In this document: positions 23,070-34,660 of the stretch, piece after piece
Layout: each line of letters starts with the position of its first letter
Numbering within the stretch: position 1 is the stretch's first letter
From: Aphrophora alni
Taxonomy: Eukaryota; Arthropoda; Insecta; Hemiptera; Aphrophoridae
Assembly (NCBI GenBank): GCA_963513935.1
Contig: OY740765.1
Coordinates: 77,969,054 to 78,033,053, forward strand
Reading direction: 5' to 3'
Length of the DNA stretch: 64,000 bases
The notes under the pieces: generated by a model
Databases searched by the model: none
Told to the model about the DNA's origin: nothing
The model's input: the letters and a program-made list of their open reading frames with translations, nothing else
Position numbers and translations under genes: made by a program

Positions 23070-23269
23070 NNNNNNNNNNNNNNNNNNNNNNNNNNNNNNN
23101 NNNNNNNNNNNNNNNNNNNNNNNNNNNNNNNNNNNNNNNNNNNNNNNNNNNNNNNNNNNNNNNNNNNNNNNNNNNNNNNNNNNNNNNNNNNNNNNNNNNN
23201 NNNNNNNNNNNNNNNNNNNNNNNNNNNNNNNNNNNNNNNNNNNNNNNNNNNNNNNNNNNNNNNNNNNNN
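23070..23269. other. Assembly gap (200 N)
   Basis: Exactly 200 undetermined bases. The round number suggests a placeholder, so the true length is unknown. Sequence on its right is already inside a LINE, so part of that LINE may be missing here. Confidence 1.
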
Positions 23270-23284
23270 TCTCTATATATATAT

Positions 23285-24195
23285 CTTTTCTTAGCCAAAA
23301 TCAACCCTGAGGAGTCCCCCCAGAGCTCAGTATTGAACCCATGTACTACTTCATCTGTTTAAATGATTTGATTTATAATGTTTTGAAAACTAAAACTGTA
23401 CTATTTGCAGATGACACCACTCTCACTATATTTTTTAATCTCGATTTAAAAAAAATGTATGTCATTAGCATTAATTCAACAATCAGGCAGAACATTGGTT
23501 TTCGTTAAATGGTCTGAAATTAAATGTACAATTAATTTTAGTTCCAAACTTTTTAAAAATTAAATTTACTTCCCCTTTTCAAAAACTGTTGCAACTACAA
23601 AGTCTTCAAAGTTTCTTGGAGTGATAATTAATAAAAGCCTGGAATAAACATATCTGTTCTGTTTCTGCTAAACTTTAATTCAACTTGTTTTTCACTTCGT
23701 GCTATATCACATAGTTCCAGTTTTTCCATTATCAAGACTATAGATTATACATATGTCTTCACATACCTCAGATATGCAGTATCTATCTGGGGTAATTCTG
23801 TAGTGTGTCAAAATTTTCCGTATACAAAAAAATATTAGAATGATTTTAATCTGAAATTTAGACAATTGTGTTGAAATTCGTTTAAGAAATTTAGTATTTT
23901 AAAACTGCCTAGTCTTTGTATTTTAAAAGTTTTATTCTTTAAAATACCACCAGAGTGGGGTCACTGAACACAAATATGAGTACTTCATATGGAAGGAAAT
24001 ACTTCATTTCCCAATTCATAGACTAAAACTATTCTAAAGAATAGTTTATATCTATTTATAGAATAAAACTAGAACATGATATACAACTCTGGCTTGAACA
24101 TGTACAACAAACTGCCGTAATATTTGAAAAAGGGAGAATCTATAGTTGAGTTTAAGAAAGGTTTGCAGAGTTATTTGGATCAAGATAAAGAGTAG
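23285..24195 (+). pseudogene. Non-LTR retrotransposon reverse transcriptase, 3' part
   Basis: Blocks in order: GVPPELSIEPMYYFICLNDL, VLFADDTTLT (the RT catalytic FADD box), WFSLNGLKLNV, SKFLGVIINKSLE, YLRYAVSIWGNS, QKNIRMILNLKFR, LKLPSLCILKVL and NMYNKLP..L....S..EFKKGL. This is the standard 3' half of a Jockey/CR1-type RT and its thumb and tail region. Several frameshifts and stops intervene. A short untranslated stretch with AATAAA follows. The 5' part is cut off at, or hidden in, the assembly gap. Confidence 0.85.
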
Positions 24196-27100
24196 TTGGT
24201 TTTATATATGTATACCTAAATGAGGCAATAAATATGAAACAATTGGTGTGCTTGGGATAGTTAAGTATAACAAATAAAGTTTGTATTTCAAATTCACAAA
24301 CAAAATTATAAAACTTATATTTGAACAAATAAACCATACTTGCTAGGACAAGTGAGTCTGTTGTTCACCGTGAATTTTATCACTTTTTTAATCAAACTGT
24401 ACCCAGCCACCATCAATTCCTGCACTATATTCATTTAAATATGATTTGTTTTTATTTCACAAAAATATGACGTAAATGGAATTAAAATTTGATAAGCTTA
24501 GCAGTGAATAATCATCTCATATTGATATCTAAAAGTTAGTTCTTTCCTGCCAAATATTGACTTAAGTGGATTAACTCCAAGACAGCTCAATTAAATTTTC
24601 TTCTTGCACAAAAGTAAATTCAGATGTGGCTTTGACCATGAATGCTATCTTGAATGTATTTTTCAAACCAGTTGATAAGTTGGATTAAAACAGATTTTAT
24701 ATTTTGAGAAAAACCAAATTCATTGGAGACAACAAAATGTTGTAAAAAAGAGGAATCATTCATTTTTCTTCTCCATAGGTATAATTTTTTCTGAAAACTA
24801 AAATTTTCAAAATGTGCATGTTGTCACCTTGATGGGAGACATTTCAGTACATTAAAATTTTCAAGGATATGGTACAAGTATTAATATTACCAAAAAATCT
24901 AACCCAAAATCATACCTTTTCTCAGTTCTTGCCGTAAAATTAAAATTGTACGGAAAATACATTATTACGAGAGCTTTATACAGTGCCCATTAAATATCTT
25001 TCTCAACATCGCATCAAGATATTGATGGCCAGATTCTACTAAAATCACATAGGCCAGTCTATAATCACATTATTGTCTTCAAGATAGAGTAGATAATATT
25101 AATGTATCTAAAACAATTGAACTAAAAATAAAAAATACATATTTTAAATTAATTTTAATATAGACAATTAAAATAATTTGCATTCACTACACATATTATA
25201 TATTACTCTTCATACCATTAAAATATTTGTGTTCTTCAGTTACTAACCCTAGGCCAGACAAAATTTAAAACAGAGGAAAAGATAACTGAACCTGCTACTA
25301 ATGGTTTGTGCTAACAAAATTTCTACTTCCTCCTGTTCCAGTAAAAGTTGTTTTATAAGTTAACAAAAAATATTTTTATTTATATGATGTTTTGTGTAAT
25401 GAGGCATCAAATTATAAAACTTAGGAGCAAGGTATGAATAAAATTTCTTAATAACTGTTTAATTTGGTTTGATTAAGACCATCTTTAAATATTTCGATTA
25501 AGCCCTCTCCTCTCCCCTATTGAAACAGCAGAGTTTCTCAAGCTCAATATTTCACTTAACTCAAGTATCGGCAATACTGGATATAATGTTATGCTTGAGA
25601 CGGATTTTAGAAGTAAAACCGCTCAAGGGCAACTTTAATCAAAATCAGTAGTAGACTATGTAAAAATATTCTAAATCCTTTAAACATGAACAATACGACA
25701 GGATTTTGAATGAGCCAAGCAAACTTGTAGGCTTCTGTAAAAAGAAAGCTTGAAAACAATAGGTTCTTAATTGATAATTAAAAGTTGTTTTTATGTTTCA
25801 AAATGTAAAGCGGATATGAATGACTATTAATGCACAAAAAAATTTTATTAATTATTATTAAATAAAAAGTTATTAAACAAAGGATGACAATGAAAATGAA
25901 AATTTAAACTCTTACAATTAGGGCTAATCGACTAAATGGGCAGGAGAAAGTAGAATAAAAATAATTGTGAAAAATTAATAAATAATACGAATATTTGAGC
26001 AAATAGAACCATTCTCATATAATTTTTCTCAAATATAAATGGGTTAATCAAATAAATTTAAAAAGCATTTAATACATTTTACTAAGATCATAATGATATA
26101 TAATGGGACAAGGGTCATTTCATATTTTGAATGTTATTTTGAAAATTCAAAGTTAAAATTACAATAAATTGTAAAATTGTTTAAAATATAAGAAAAATTT
26201 ATTATGCAAATATCAGTAAATGACCTATCTAATTGTATGACCTCATTAAAAAATAGCGGAAAACCTTTAAAACCCCAAATAAAACAATAAATTGAAATAG
26301 TAAAAATCGGCGATTCAAAAGTGAGCATAACATTGTCAAAAAAGACAATATCAAAAAACTGTAAACGGGGTTGTGCATTTTAGAGCAAAGTGAATAAAAT
26401 GCAAGAAGAAAAAGACCGGAAAATAGGAAAATTGTGAAAATCGAGTCTAAAAAATCATCCAAAGTTTAAATGCAAGTAAATTCGGAACACGGAAGACAGA
26501 ACGACGTCAATTAAGTTGCATATATGTCCAGGGATCAAGAGAACTACAAAGAGCTTTCCCATCCAGTAGAAAGGAAGATAAGAAAAATTTACCGGATTTC
26601 AGAATTTTGCATGTTAGAAACGCTTCAGGCAGTAGCAAGGCTTAAAAGTTAAACACACCCTTTGTTAAAATACTGCCAACAAAGACTAACAGTACCTACT
26701 AAAATTAATTAATAAAATGAAATAAGGTGATAGAGAATTCAACCAGGAATCTAGGAAAATTAATTAAAAAATTTTTTTTTTCATAATTAAGAGAATAATG
26801 ACTAAAGGGAATTTAATAGTGAAGTTTGGCAGACCTTAAAGGGAAATTTAAGGAGCTACTCCAAAAGTTGAAGTCAGAAGGATATTCTATTCTGGAACAT
26901 GGCCGAGTAGAGACTTACAAATCATATTAAAATTTTTTTAAATTACTTAAATATTTAAATGAAAGAGTAAAATAAAAAGAAAGTATTATATTCAAATAAC
27001 TTAAACAATTAAATCTAAATTTCATAGGAACTAATTGGCAAGCATCCTTTAATATCGGCAAACTATCTGGACTTCATCATTTGCATGCATAAGGTCCATG

Positions 27101-27455
27101 CAAATTGTCCTATCGTCAGGAACTTCAAAATTCGAATCTTCGTAGAACATCCAAGATACCATTTAATTAAATCTTCCCAATTTGATAATGACAATATAAC
27201 TAAATTAAATTTCAATTTCAAATAATGTTAAAAAATTTAAATAATAATTAACTTCAAGTTTCCCACATTCCAATCTATTTCTCCCAAGGGTCATAGTTAG
27301 AAATAAATTCAGAACAAATTAATTGTTTTGTCGTATAAATAAAATAAAGTATAAATTTGAAGGACAATTGATTTTGTAATAAATAATATTTAGTTTCTAT
27401 GTTCATGTAAAAGAATAAAATTTGTACATATTTTAAATTACAAAGAAGAAAGTTT
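24196..27455. other. Non-coding, very A+T-rich stretch
   Basis: No recognisable gene or element over 3.2 kb. The longest open frames, on the reverse strand at 26134-26462, are hydrophobic low-complexity translations of A+T-rich DNA. Purine-rich segments at about 26.4-26.9 kb resemble LTR-type DNA in texture only. Confidence 0.35.
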
Positions 27456-27698
27456 GATTAGATTTTGTGTGTATAGGAGACAGGCTTACCTTGAAAAGCT
27501 GTTCCTTGGTATTACCTAAGTCTTTTCTATGAATCTTCTTTTTATACTCTACTAATTGAGAAAGTGGACGATGTTGAAGAAATATTTCAGAACTTAAGTG
27601 TTTTTGTGTATGTTTTCTTACTTGTGTATACTATTAGGTAATACCAAAGACCACTTTCCAAGGTAAGCCTGTATCTCCTATCGATACAAAATCTAATC
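27456..27698. repeat. Inverted repeat, ~64-bp arms
   Basis: The left arm contains GATTAGATTTTGTGTGTATA and AGACAGGCTTACCTTG…TTGGTATTACCTAA. The right arm is its reverse complement with about 85% identity by eye, separated by ~115 bases. It is probably a small MITE, with no coding content. Confidence 0.75.
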
Positions 27699-27829
27699 TA
27701 ATAGGCTATGTGCCGTATTAAACTCTAACCTAAAGAAGAAAGTTTAAATTATATTATTTTAGTTTTCATAAATTTTGAACTAATTTATTTTGTCTTCAAA
27801 TATCTTGATTAAGGTGCGTTTACATGGGC

Positions 27830-27970
27830 AATAAAAATTGCCGATTGCCGAACATATTGCCAGCAATTCTATCTGGCAATATTTCCGGCAACACAAATTG
27901 CAGCCACACTATGGGCAATACATCTGGATATATTGCCGAGCAACATTGCCGGCAATAATATTGCCGGGAA
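27830..27970. promoter_or_regulatory. Left subterminal cluster of TTGCCG/CGGCAA motifs
   Basis: About ten copies of (A)TTGCCG or CGGCAA(T), several arranged as the palindrome ATTGCCGGCAAT, directly inside the left terminus. The same cluster occurs at the right end, so these are likely binding sites for the element's own proteins. Confidence 0.65.
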
Positions 27971-28002
27971 GAACTGTTGAAACGAGCCACACTCGGCCAG
28001 TC

Positions 28003-30134
28003 ATGAAAATGGACGAGACAGAACTCGTCAAAGTTAGTGCAGCTTTATTAGTGATTCGGTCTGCGATGAAAAGGAAAGAGAAAAAAGAAATCGATCATTG
28101 TGGATGCGTTCTTTTTTAAGTAAGCGAGCTGCTTCCAAAAATTTAACAGGTGAACTGATGCTGGACAATTACCTGTTCCAAAATTTCACGAGAATGTCAA
28201 AAAACGATTTTAAAGTACTGATAAACAAGATTGGGCCAAGAATCGGTAGGACTGCCACCAATATGAGAGACTGCATACCAATTACAACGAGATTGGCAAT
28301 TACCCTTCGATTTCTGGCTACCGGCGACTCATACAGAAGTTTAATGTTTCTGTTTAAAGTGCACTTTTCGTCGATATGCCTCATAGTACCAGAAGTCTGC
28401 AACACTTTCATTGAAGAGCTAAGGGAATTCATCAAGGTAAGTTTAAAACAATAATATAATATTAATATTTTATTGAATTCAGCAATTTATTAAGTCTAAT
28501 AACAGCAATTTATCAATTCTAATAATAGTAATTTAAACAGTCTAGATTAATTTTATAAATAGATATAGCTTGTCTCTTCTTGGTCGTTTTCTTCTTCGCG
28601 GTATTGCGTTTGTCCAATAGTGGCAATCATTGAGCTACTGCCATGAGAGTCTATTCCGGGTTAATCGAGGTCGTGTTTGGATATATTCGAGGCTGGAGAA
28701 TTTAAGCTTGAATTCGTGTCGGTTAGCGGAGTAATTTGACCATAGCGAGCCGGAGGTTGAAGTAATCCCATGTCCGCCTCATAAAGGATTTTCCCAATTT
28801 TAAACTCGACTTGTGAGCATGTGTAGTCATCATATTTTAGCAGTTTATTTGAAACATGCTCCCCAAAACCTGAATATGGGTTTCGACATTTTTGGGCAGC
28901 TTCATTAATAATAAGAACGGCATTGTCAATTGCTTGTTGTTCGTCTGATTGATCTTGAGCCTTGTTTTGTTTTCGAGTAGACTTTGACAACGTACGTTCT
29001 GTTTGGGTATCCAAAGGGGTTTCTGTTTCTTGATCCCCTGATACATTTTCCGAATTCTTAATGGATAGGGTCTGGAAACAAAAGAAAAAATGTATTTATT
29101 ATTTATTTTTTGACTTTTAGTCAATTTTACTTTAATCTTTATTCAAGAAAAATTAATGGAAAATTATGTCTGGACCCGGGATCAAACCGAGAACCTCTAG
29201 GTTTCTAGCCTAGCACTTTTCCATTTTACAAATTATTTAATGTATAATTAATTACAAAGTATGTATGTCTTTTGACCTGTATTTATGCTATTTATTTGCT
29301 TGTTTTTTTTTCTAGGTACCATCATCTGCTATGGAATGGAAAACCTTTGCAAAAGACTTTCAGGATAGATGGAATTTCCCCAATTGTGTCGGCTGTATGG
29401 ATGGTAAACACATAGCCATTGTTTGCCCGCCAAAAAGCAGAAGTAAATATTTCAACTACAAACAGTTTTTTAGCATTGTACTGTTTGCAGTTGCAAATGC
29501 GAACTACCAGTTCGTTTATGTTCATGTGGGATGTCAAGGGAGGATATCTGATGGAGTTTTCAGACACACTGCATTTGGCCAAGCCCTATTGGACGGATCA
29601 TTACAATTACCTAAACCTGAGCCTCTTCCTGGGAGAGAAATGTGTTCACCATATGTATTTCTTGCTGACGATGCATTTCCGTTGACAGAAAATATAATTA
29701 AACCGTTCCCAACAGATTTAAGTGTCGGTTCTCCAAAACGTGTATGCAATTACAGAATATCTAGAGCACGAAGAGTAGTGGAAAATACTTTCGGATTAAT
29801 GGTGTCAGTTTTTCGAATTTTCCACAAAACCATAGATCTCAAAATAGATAATACTGAAAAAATCGTTTTGGCTTGTGCATATTTACACAATTTTTTGCGT
29901 CGTAATCCACAAAGTCAGATGCTATATTCACCCCCCGGAGCTTTAGATTGTGAAGAAATCGACATAGGGAGATTAGTACCAGGATCTTGGCGAAATAGCA
30001 ATGCGAATCTAATAAGTCTCCAGAATATAGCTAGGAATCCAAGTGCAAGAGCTAAAGAAGTTAGAGATGAATTTTTGAACTATTTTATTAGTGCTGAAGG
30101 TCACTTAGTGTGGCAAGATAAATATTTACAATAA
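28003..30134 (+). CDS. Harbinger transposase (DDE_Tnp_4), two exons
   Basis: Exon 1 runs to 28436 (…ATCAAG|GTAAGT), exon 2 from 29316 (TTTTTTTCTAG|GTA) to the stop at 30134, phase 0. From the in-frame ATG at 28104 the product is ~383 residues. The catalytic triad is visible: D in VGCMDGKHIA (~140), D in VFLADDAFPL (~229-230) and E in RARRVVENTFG (~267). A helical N-terminal block includes LDNYLFQNFTRMSKNDF. The true N-terminus MKMDETELVKVSAALLVI, beginning at 28003, is in another frame; a one-base loss in the A run at 28081-28086 separates it. Otherwise the frame is clean, and length and motifs fit the family. The intron holds an exon of the opposite-strand gene. Confidence 0.9.
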
Positions 30135-30616
30135 AATGTAATGTAGGTTAAATCAAATGTAATTTTTTTCTTAATTTATGTGTGATGAAATTAATGTATT
30201 TGTTACCGAAATATTTTCCATTTTAGTAATTAAACTACCATTTTTTGATAATAATTAATAAAAATGTTACTTACATCTGTTGTGTTTTCGCTATCAATCC
30301 CTGATTATGGAATCTCTCGAGATAGTATAAAATTGATTGCATCAAATGGGAACCATGTTGATGTTGTCCCGCCAGCACTTCCACTTTTCATTTGTGTTTT
30401 CCTCTTCTCACTTTTTGCGTAAGTCCTCAGACTTTTGAATTTCTTGGAAGCTTCTTCAGTTGTAATACCATGCTCATTGGCAACAGCTTCCCAACTGGAT
30501 TTTTTCCTAATCCGGTCTTTGTATTCTACGGATTCTACATCCCATAACTCCGGTCGTAAATTAATTGAGTTTATAAAATTAATTGTTTTTTCATTTGTCC
30601 ATTTATCCATTTCCAT
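28661..30616 (-). CDS. Harbinger MADF (Myb/SANT-like) DNA-binding protein, two exons, one internal stop
   Basis: Exon 1 runs from the ATG at 30616 to 30275 (donor GTAAGT), exon 2 from 29071 (TTTTGTTTCCAG acceptor) to the stop at 28661, phase 0. Exon 1 begins MEMDKWTNEKTINFINSINL and has the MADF pattern: RPELWDVESVEYKDR, SSWEAVANEH and ASKKFKSLRTYAKSEKRK. Exon 2 ends with a block containing FGEHVSNKLLKYDDYTCSQV and ILYEADMGLL, like the C-terminal interaction region of these proteins. A TAA at 30305-30307, ten codons before the donor, interrupts the joined frame. In Harbinger elements such proteins bind the ends and help bring the transposase to DNA. Its second exon lies within the transposase intron, and the transposase exon 2 lies within its intron. 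Confidence 0.85.
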
Positions 30617-30794
30617 AAAAAAGATTAATAAAAAATAATAGACAAACAATAAATGAAAAATGCACAGTAAATAAAAACACAACAACACAAGAGATCTTCA
30701 GGCAAGGAACTGAAATAATTGAATGAAAGACAGGTGCGCATGTCTAGGGGGAAAAGAGAGAGTGGGAGGGAAGCATTTGTAGACAGAGATAGAA

Positions 30795-30990
30795 CTATGT
30801 ATTGCCCGGCAATACAAAATATTCTCCAACCTTTCTCGGCAACCCCTCGTCAACACCCTCTCACGAGCTAGTCTCCCGGCAATATTGCCGGGCAATGTCT
30901 AAATATGTCGGCAACATTGCCCTATATGGCTGCAATATTGCCGGCAATACTATTGCCGCCACACATTGCCCTAAAATGTGGCCCGTGTAA
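30795..30990. promoter_or_regulatory. Right subterminal cluster of TTGCCG/CGGCAA motifs
   Basis: More than ten copies, including CCCGGCAATATTGCCGGGC and GCAATATTGCCGGCAATA. It mirrors the left cluster. Confidence 0.65.
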
Positions 30991-31001
30991 ACGCCCCTTT
31001 A

Positions 31002-31996
31002 GAGTTATATGTGTGTTAGTTGTAAGAGATATAAACCCATCCAATAAATACAACCAGGCTACAAAGCTCTCCAAAGGGCACAACTCCATAAAGAGTTCAA
31101 AAGCTCAAAAAATTAAAAAATCAAAGTGAAGTAAAGGAATAGAAGAGATTATGTAGGAAGAGAAGAAATAGGCTCTAACTTAAGTAATTTCTTGCATGCC
31201 TTGCTTTTTCAACATCCTGTCTTGTGTCGAGTGAGCTGGTGGAAGAAAACTTTGAGGGTGAGAAAGAGCATAGGGAGGCTTTAGAAGGTAAGATCTTCAC
31301 ATGCTGAACCCACAACCATTCCTCTTTCCTGCTATTGTCAGAGTGTATTGAACACAAAATATCTTTAGCTGCTAGGATGTGTAACTTTGCAATTTTCCAA
31401 TTTAGCTGTATAATGTGTTACAATTTCAAAAAAGCGGGGTTTGATATTAATTATTATAAAAGAAAAAGATATTAATGGTTGGGCGCCATGGCAATTGAAT
31501 AATTACCAAACTATTATATAAAATTGAATTTAAATTTAATTTAGAAGTCTCTAGGGTTGCAAATTCTTTCAACAGTGTACTTCAATGGAATATTTCAAGA
31601 AATCAGAAGTCCTTTTTTATGCTGAAATTGTATATATATTTATTAATACATATTTATGTTAAACACATACAAGTTTTGGATAATCATGTTCAACATTTTA
31701 TGTTAATACATCCTATTAATTTTTATTTGTTTAAGTCTTGTTGATAAAAAAAAAAAAAAGATCTGAATAATATTTATTTATTTACGTTACTCTACTAGTT
31801 GCAACTTACAAAAAGAAAGAAAATAAATTTAATTAAAAATGAAAGTTAATTTCTTTTATATTAAGCAATTTATATTATCTCATTTTTGGTTATCCAATGC
31901 TTCTATAAAGACATCTTTTATAATTTTAAAAGTTTTACTCATTTATAAAAATTCAAAATGACAAGATTCTATATCTAACATTAAACAGTACAGTAT

Positions 31997-32052
<56 letters not shown>

Positions 32053-32819
32053 CTCAGAAAGAAAAGTTTCTAAAACGTGGATACCAAACACGTTATGTAG
32101 TTTTCGTTGAAAACACTTTGAGTCGATGGTTTGGATACTTATGTTGTCCAAGCCGCCATAAGTTTGCCTCGTGGAAAAGTTCCCTCCTTTGCAATGATCT
32201 TATCTTTTGTACACTGTTATACGCTAAATTTGTTTTTTGACCGACGTCAAACCTTATTGTTCACATTAAACCACATAACTTACTTCTTTACCGGTTTTCC
32301 ATTGTTCCAATTAAAATTACACAAACAACATGATACGTCTGAACTTTTCAAACGTTACTAAAGACTGTCCTGTTGTCCAACTACTTCCAGAGACGCTATG
32401 AAAAATTCTTCTATTACATAACTCAACTTCCGCATAGTAACCGATATTCACACCACATTTACATGAAAATATCCTTAATTATTAATTCTATACTTATTCT
32501 AACTATATTAACATTCAAATATATTTCTCTGGCTATTTCTACCATTTACTTTTCTTTTTATTCCTTTTTTTGATTCCAAAAAGAAATTTTGATTCCTTTT
32601 TAAAATTATTAAACTTTAATTTGACTAACAGTGTCTCCTTGCATCTAAATTTTGAAACCAATCGCATTGTTCGTTCTTTCGTCTTGCGTTGGACCAATTA
32701 CATTTAAGATTCTTTTTCCTTGTTATTTGGACCAATCACGTTTCAAGACTTCTATTTCTGTACTAAATTCAAAATTTAAAATGTACCTATTACAAATGAT
32801 ACAGAACTCAATGAATTTT
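31002..32819. other. Non-coding stretch with a CA/TA microsatellite
   Basis: Contains (CA)~9 followed by (TA)~16 at about 31996-32052. GGTTGGGCGCCA at 31477-31488 is the reverse complement of a tRNA-Lys-type primer-binding site, but no LTR was recognised beside it. No gene seen. Confidence 0.4.
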
Positions 32820-33270
32820 ATTCCTGCGCTCAACCCACAACATTCCTGCTTCCTACTAATGTAATTAAATAGAATGTTGAGCCCATAATATTTTTAGCTT
32901 TCAGTTCTTGTAAAATGTACAGTTTCCTAACTTGGTTGTAATGACATGTTGAGCCCGCAGCTTCCTAATTTAGCCATTTATTCGTCTTGAGTCTACAGCA
33001 TTCAAATTCCTGTTGCTAGATGAGTAAGTTGATCCTGCAACTTAGACTTATAAGCATGTTAAACATACAGCATTCAAATTCATGTTACTACATGCGCATG
33101 TCGAGTCTATAGCACTCAAATTCCTATTGCTATATGGCTATGTTGAACCACCAACTTTACATAAATTCATGTTGAGCCTACAGTATACAAATTCTTGTTA
33201 CTACATAACATGTTGAGCTTGCAACTTTTCAACTTGCCTATATAAGCATGTGCCACTTTCTTTCAAGGGC
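32820..33270 (+). repeat. Degenerate tandem repeat with GTTGAGCC(T/C)(A/G)CAGCATTC unit
   Basis: Seven or more irregular copies alternate between a form with ACAGCATTCAAATTCCTGTT and a shorter form with TGCAACTT, each introduced by (A)TGTTGAGCC. Spacing varies between ~45 and 80 bases. A similar unit (CATGCTGAACCCACAACC) lies at about 31300, so this repeat is dispersed. Confidence 0.6.
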
Positions 33271-33280
33271 ATGTTGAAAA

Positions 33281-33336
33281 CGAAACATTCCAACTTGGTG
33301 TTAGATTCTAATCTAACACCAAGTTGGAATGTTTTG
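33281..33336. repeat. Near-perfect 27-bp-arm palindrome
   Basis: Left arm CGAAACATTCCAACTTGGTG plus TTAGATT, two-base loop, then the reverse complement with one mismatch. The tiny loop favours a cruciform-type or inverted-duplication origin over an RNA gene. Confidence 0.85.
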
Positions 33337-33406
33337 TTTTATTGGGGTATGAGGACTCAAGATCTTTGTACGTCAACATAAGCTTATTGTACACTTCAAA
33401 GACCTG

Positions 33407-33900
33407 CTAGCAAGACAAGCCAATACCTGTGCTCTCAATGAGGCTCGGGAGCTTCAGTCCTATGCTACCATTAAAGTAATCATCCAGTAGTAGATGCCCA
33501 AATGGCTCTTCTTTTAGCCTCTTGCATTCCAGGATGATATGACTAGCAGTCTCGTCAGACCATTTATATAGCCTACAAGTGGGATTATTATTGGTGATCT
33601 TGAGTTTTAGCAAAAGTTTCCTGAGTGAGCATGTCCAGTAAGTAACTTGTTTAAGACAGTCTCAATAATGAGTAACAAATGGAATGTAGGTATGATTTTC
33701 TCCAGAAAAATATTTGTTGAGGCAGGAAAGTATTAGAGCTCCTTTCTCTATGAAGTTCCCAGGAAATTGTGGAAAGATCCCATCCTCTAAAGGTTGAAAT
33801 TTATCCATCAATGCATCCTCAATATCCTCACCTTGTTTATTTGTGAGTTTGGCATCAGGATAGGATTCTAGCACAATAGCCTTCTTGATGGAAAGAATGT
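33407..33900 (-). pseudogene. Retroelement fragment: DUF4780-like block next to a LINE C-terminal block
   Basis: Reading on the reverse strand, AIVLESYPDAKLTNKQGED and IEDALMDKFQPLEDG, then EKGALILSCLNKY, fit the DUF4780 domain found in arthropod retroelements. After a stop, the next block is YWTCSLRKLLLKLKITNNNP, then TCRLYKWSDETASHIILECK, which resembles the RNase H/zinc-type tail of Jockey-like LINEs (PTCR.C...ETA.H.L..C). The RT that should lie between is absent. Family placement of the first block is from memory of its pattern. Confidence 0.6.
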
Positions 33901-34049
33901 CCCTGTAAGTCGTTACTTCCTTTCCAGATGCCTCTGAACATTGAGGATTTGTATCAGAGATTATATCAGAGAAATAAAACTTAAATACAGTCTTGAGGTA
34001 CAGAACAGAGGTGATAACAGGAAAGAAACAACTTTATTTAATGTTAGTC

Positions 34050-34660
34050 TTCAAGAGGCTAGGGCAAAACCATAGTGGTAGGTCTGGAAAGAGAACCTTT
34101 TGAAATATACAAATGTACCAGATGAGTAAGTCCTTTGGGTCCAGGAAAGGTTGCATCTCTATGACTTTCTTCAGTAAAAAGCTGGTGATTTTGTTCATGG
34201 ATATTTTTGATATCTCCAACTTTGGTGTTAGCTTTAAGTCTATATTTTGAGCAATATTTTTGTATGGTTAAATATTCTTTTTTCGATCTTCTCCAGAAGT
34301 TTTGCACAAATTTGTTGATAGCCACTTGGATATTCATTTTATTTAGGAAATCACAATATTATTTTTTTTGTAGGCTGGAATATACAACATCATTTGCCTC
34401 ACAGTCAGAGTAGATATAACTAGGTCTCTGTGTGATACAAAATGAGTTAAAGCAGCTATGAATGCTTCTGTTGAAACCCTAGAGACAGCTTTGAGATTTA
34501 ACAGAGCTTGCTTTTCATAAAGGTTTTACCATGAATGGACCAATAAAATCAGTTCTTCAATTATTAAAAATTTTCATTTTAGAGGTCCAGCTTGAGTTAA
34601 TTTACCCATTTTCTGAGGTCCAGACCAACAACGAAGATACTAAATGTATTTAATGATTCG
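34050..34660 (-). pseudogene. BEL/Pao retrotransposon integrase, C-terminal fragment
   Basis: The C-terminal DUF5641-type block is clear: FVQNFWRRSKKEYLTIQKYC, then KVGDIKNIHEQN and LYISKGSLSRPTTMVLP. Upstream frames give DFIGPFMVKP-like and AVSRVSTEAFIAALTHFVSH sequence, matching the integrase core (YAGPF…LTTEAFLAALRRF). Frameshifts and stops separate these, and neither RT nor LTRs were seen. BEL/Pao is the only group I know with this tail. Confidence 0.8.

Larger units (their letters stand above)
27809..31001 (+). mobile_element. PIF/Harbinger transposon, nearly intact, two genes
   Basis: Inverted termini AGGTGCGTTTACATGGGC and (right end, reversed) AGGGGCGTTTACACGGGC differ at 2 of 18 bases. 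They are flanked by a TTA duplication, the standard Harbinger target. The 3.19-kb element carries a spliced DDE transposase on the + strand and a spliced MADF-type DNA-binding protein on the - strand, which is the classical two-gene set. Each gene shows only one obvious lesion: an A-run frameshift and a single in-frame stop. It must therefore have moved recently, and either lesion could even be a sequencing error. Both ends carry dense clusters of a TTGCCG motif. Confidence 0.92.

Noticed and set aside
22989..23304. Open frames spanning the run of N
   Set aside because: They exist only because undetermined bases contain no stops.
26134..26462. Overlapping reverse open frames rich in Phe, Leu and Ile
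   Set aside because: Typical chance frames in A+T-rich DNA; no splice sites, motif or start context.
31477..31488. GGTTGGGCGCCA as a reverse primer-binding site of an LTR element
   Set aside because: Twelve bases alone are weak. No adjoining LTR, gag or pol on the reverse strand.
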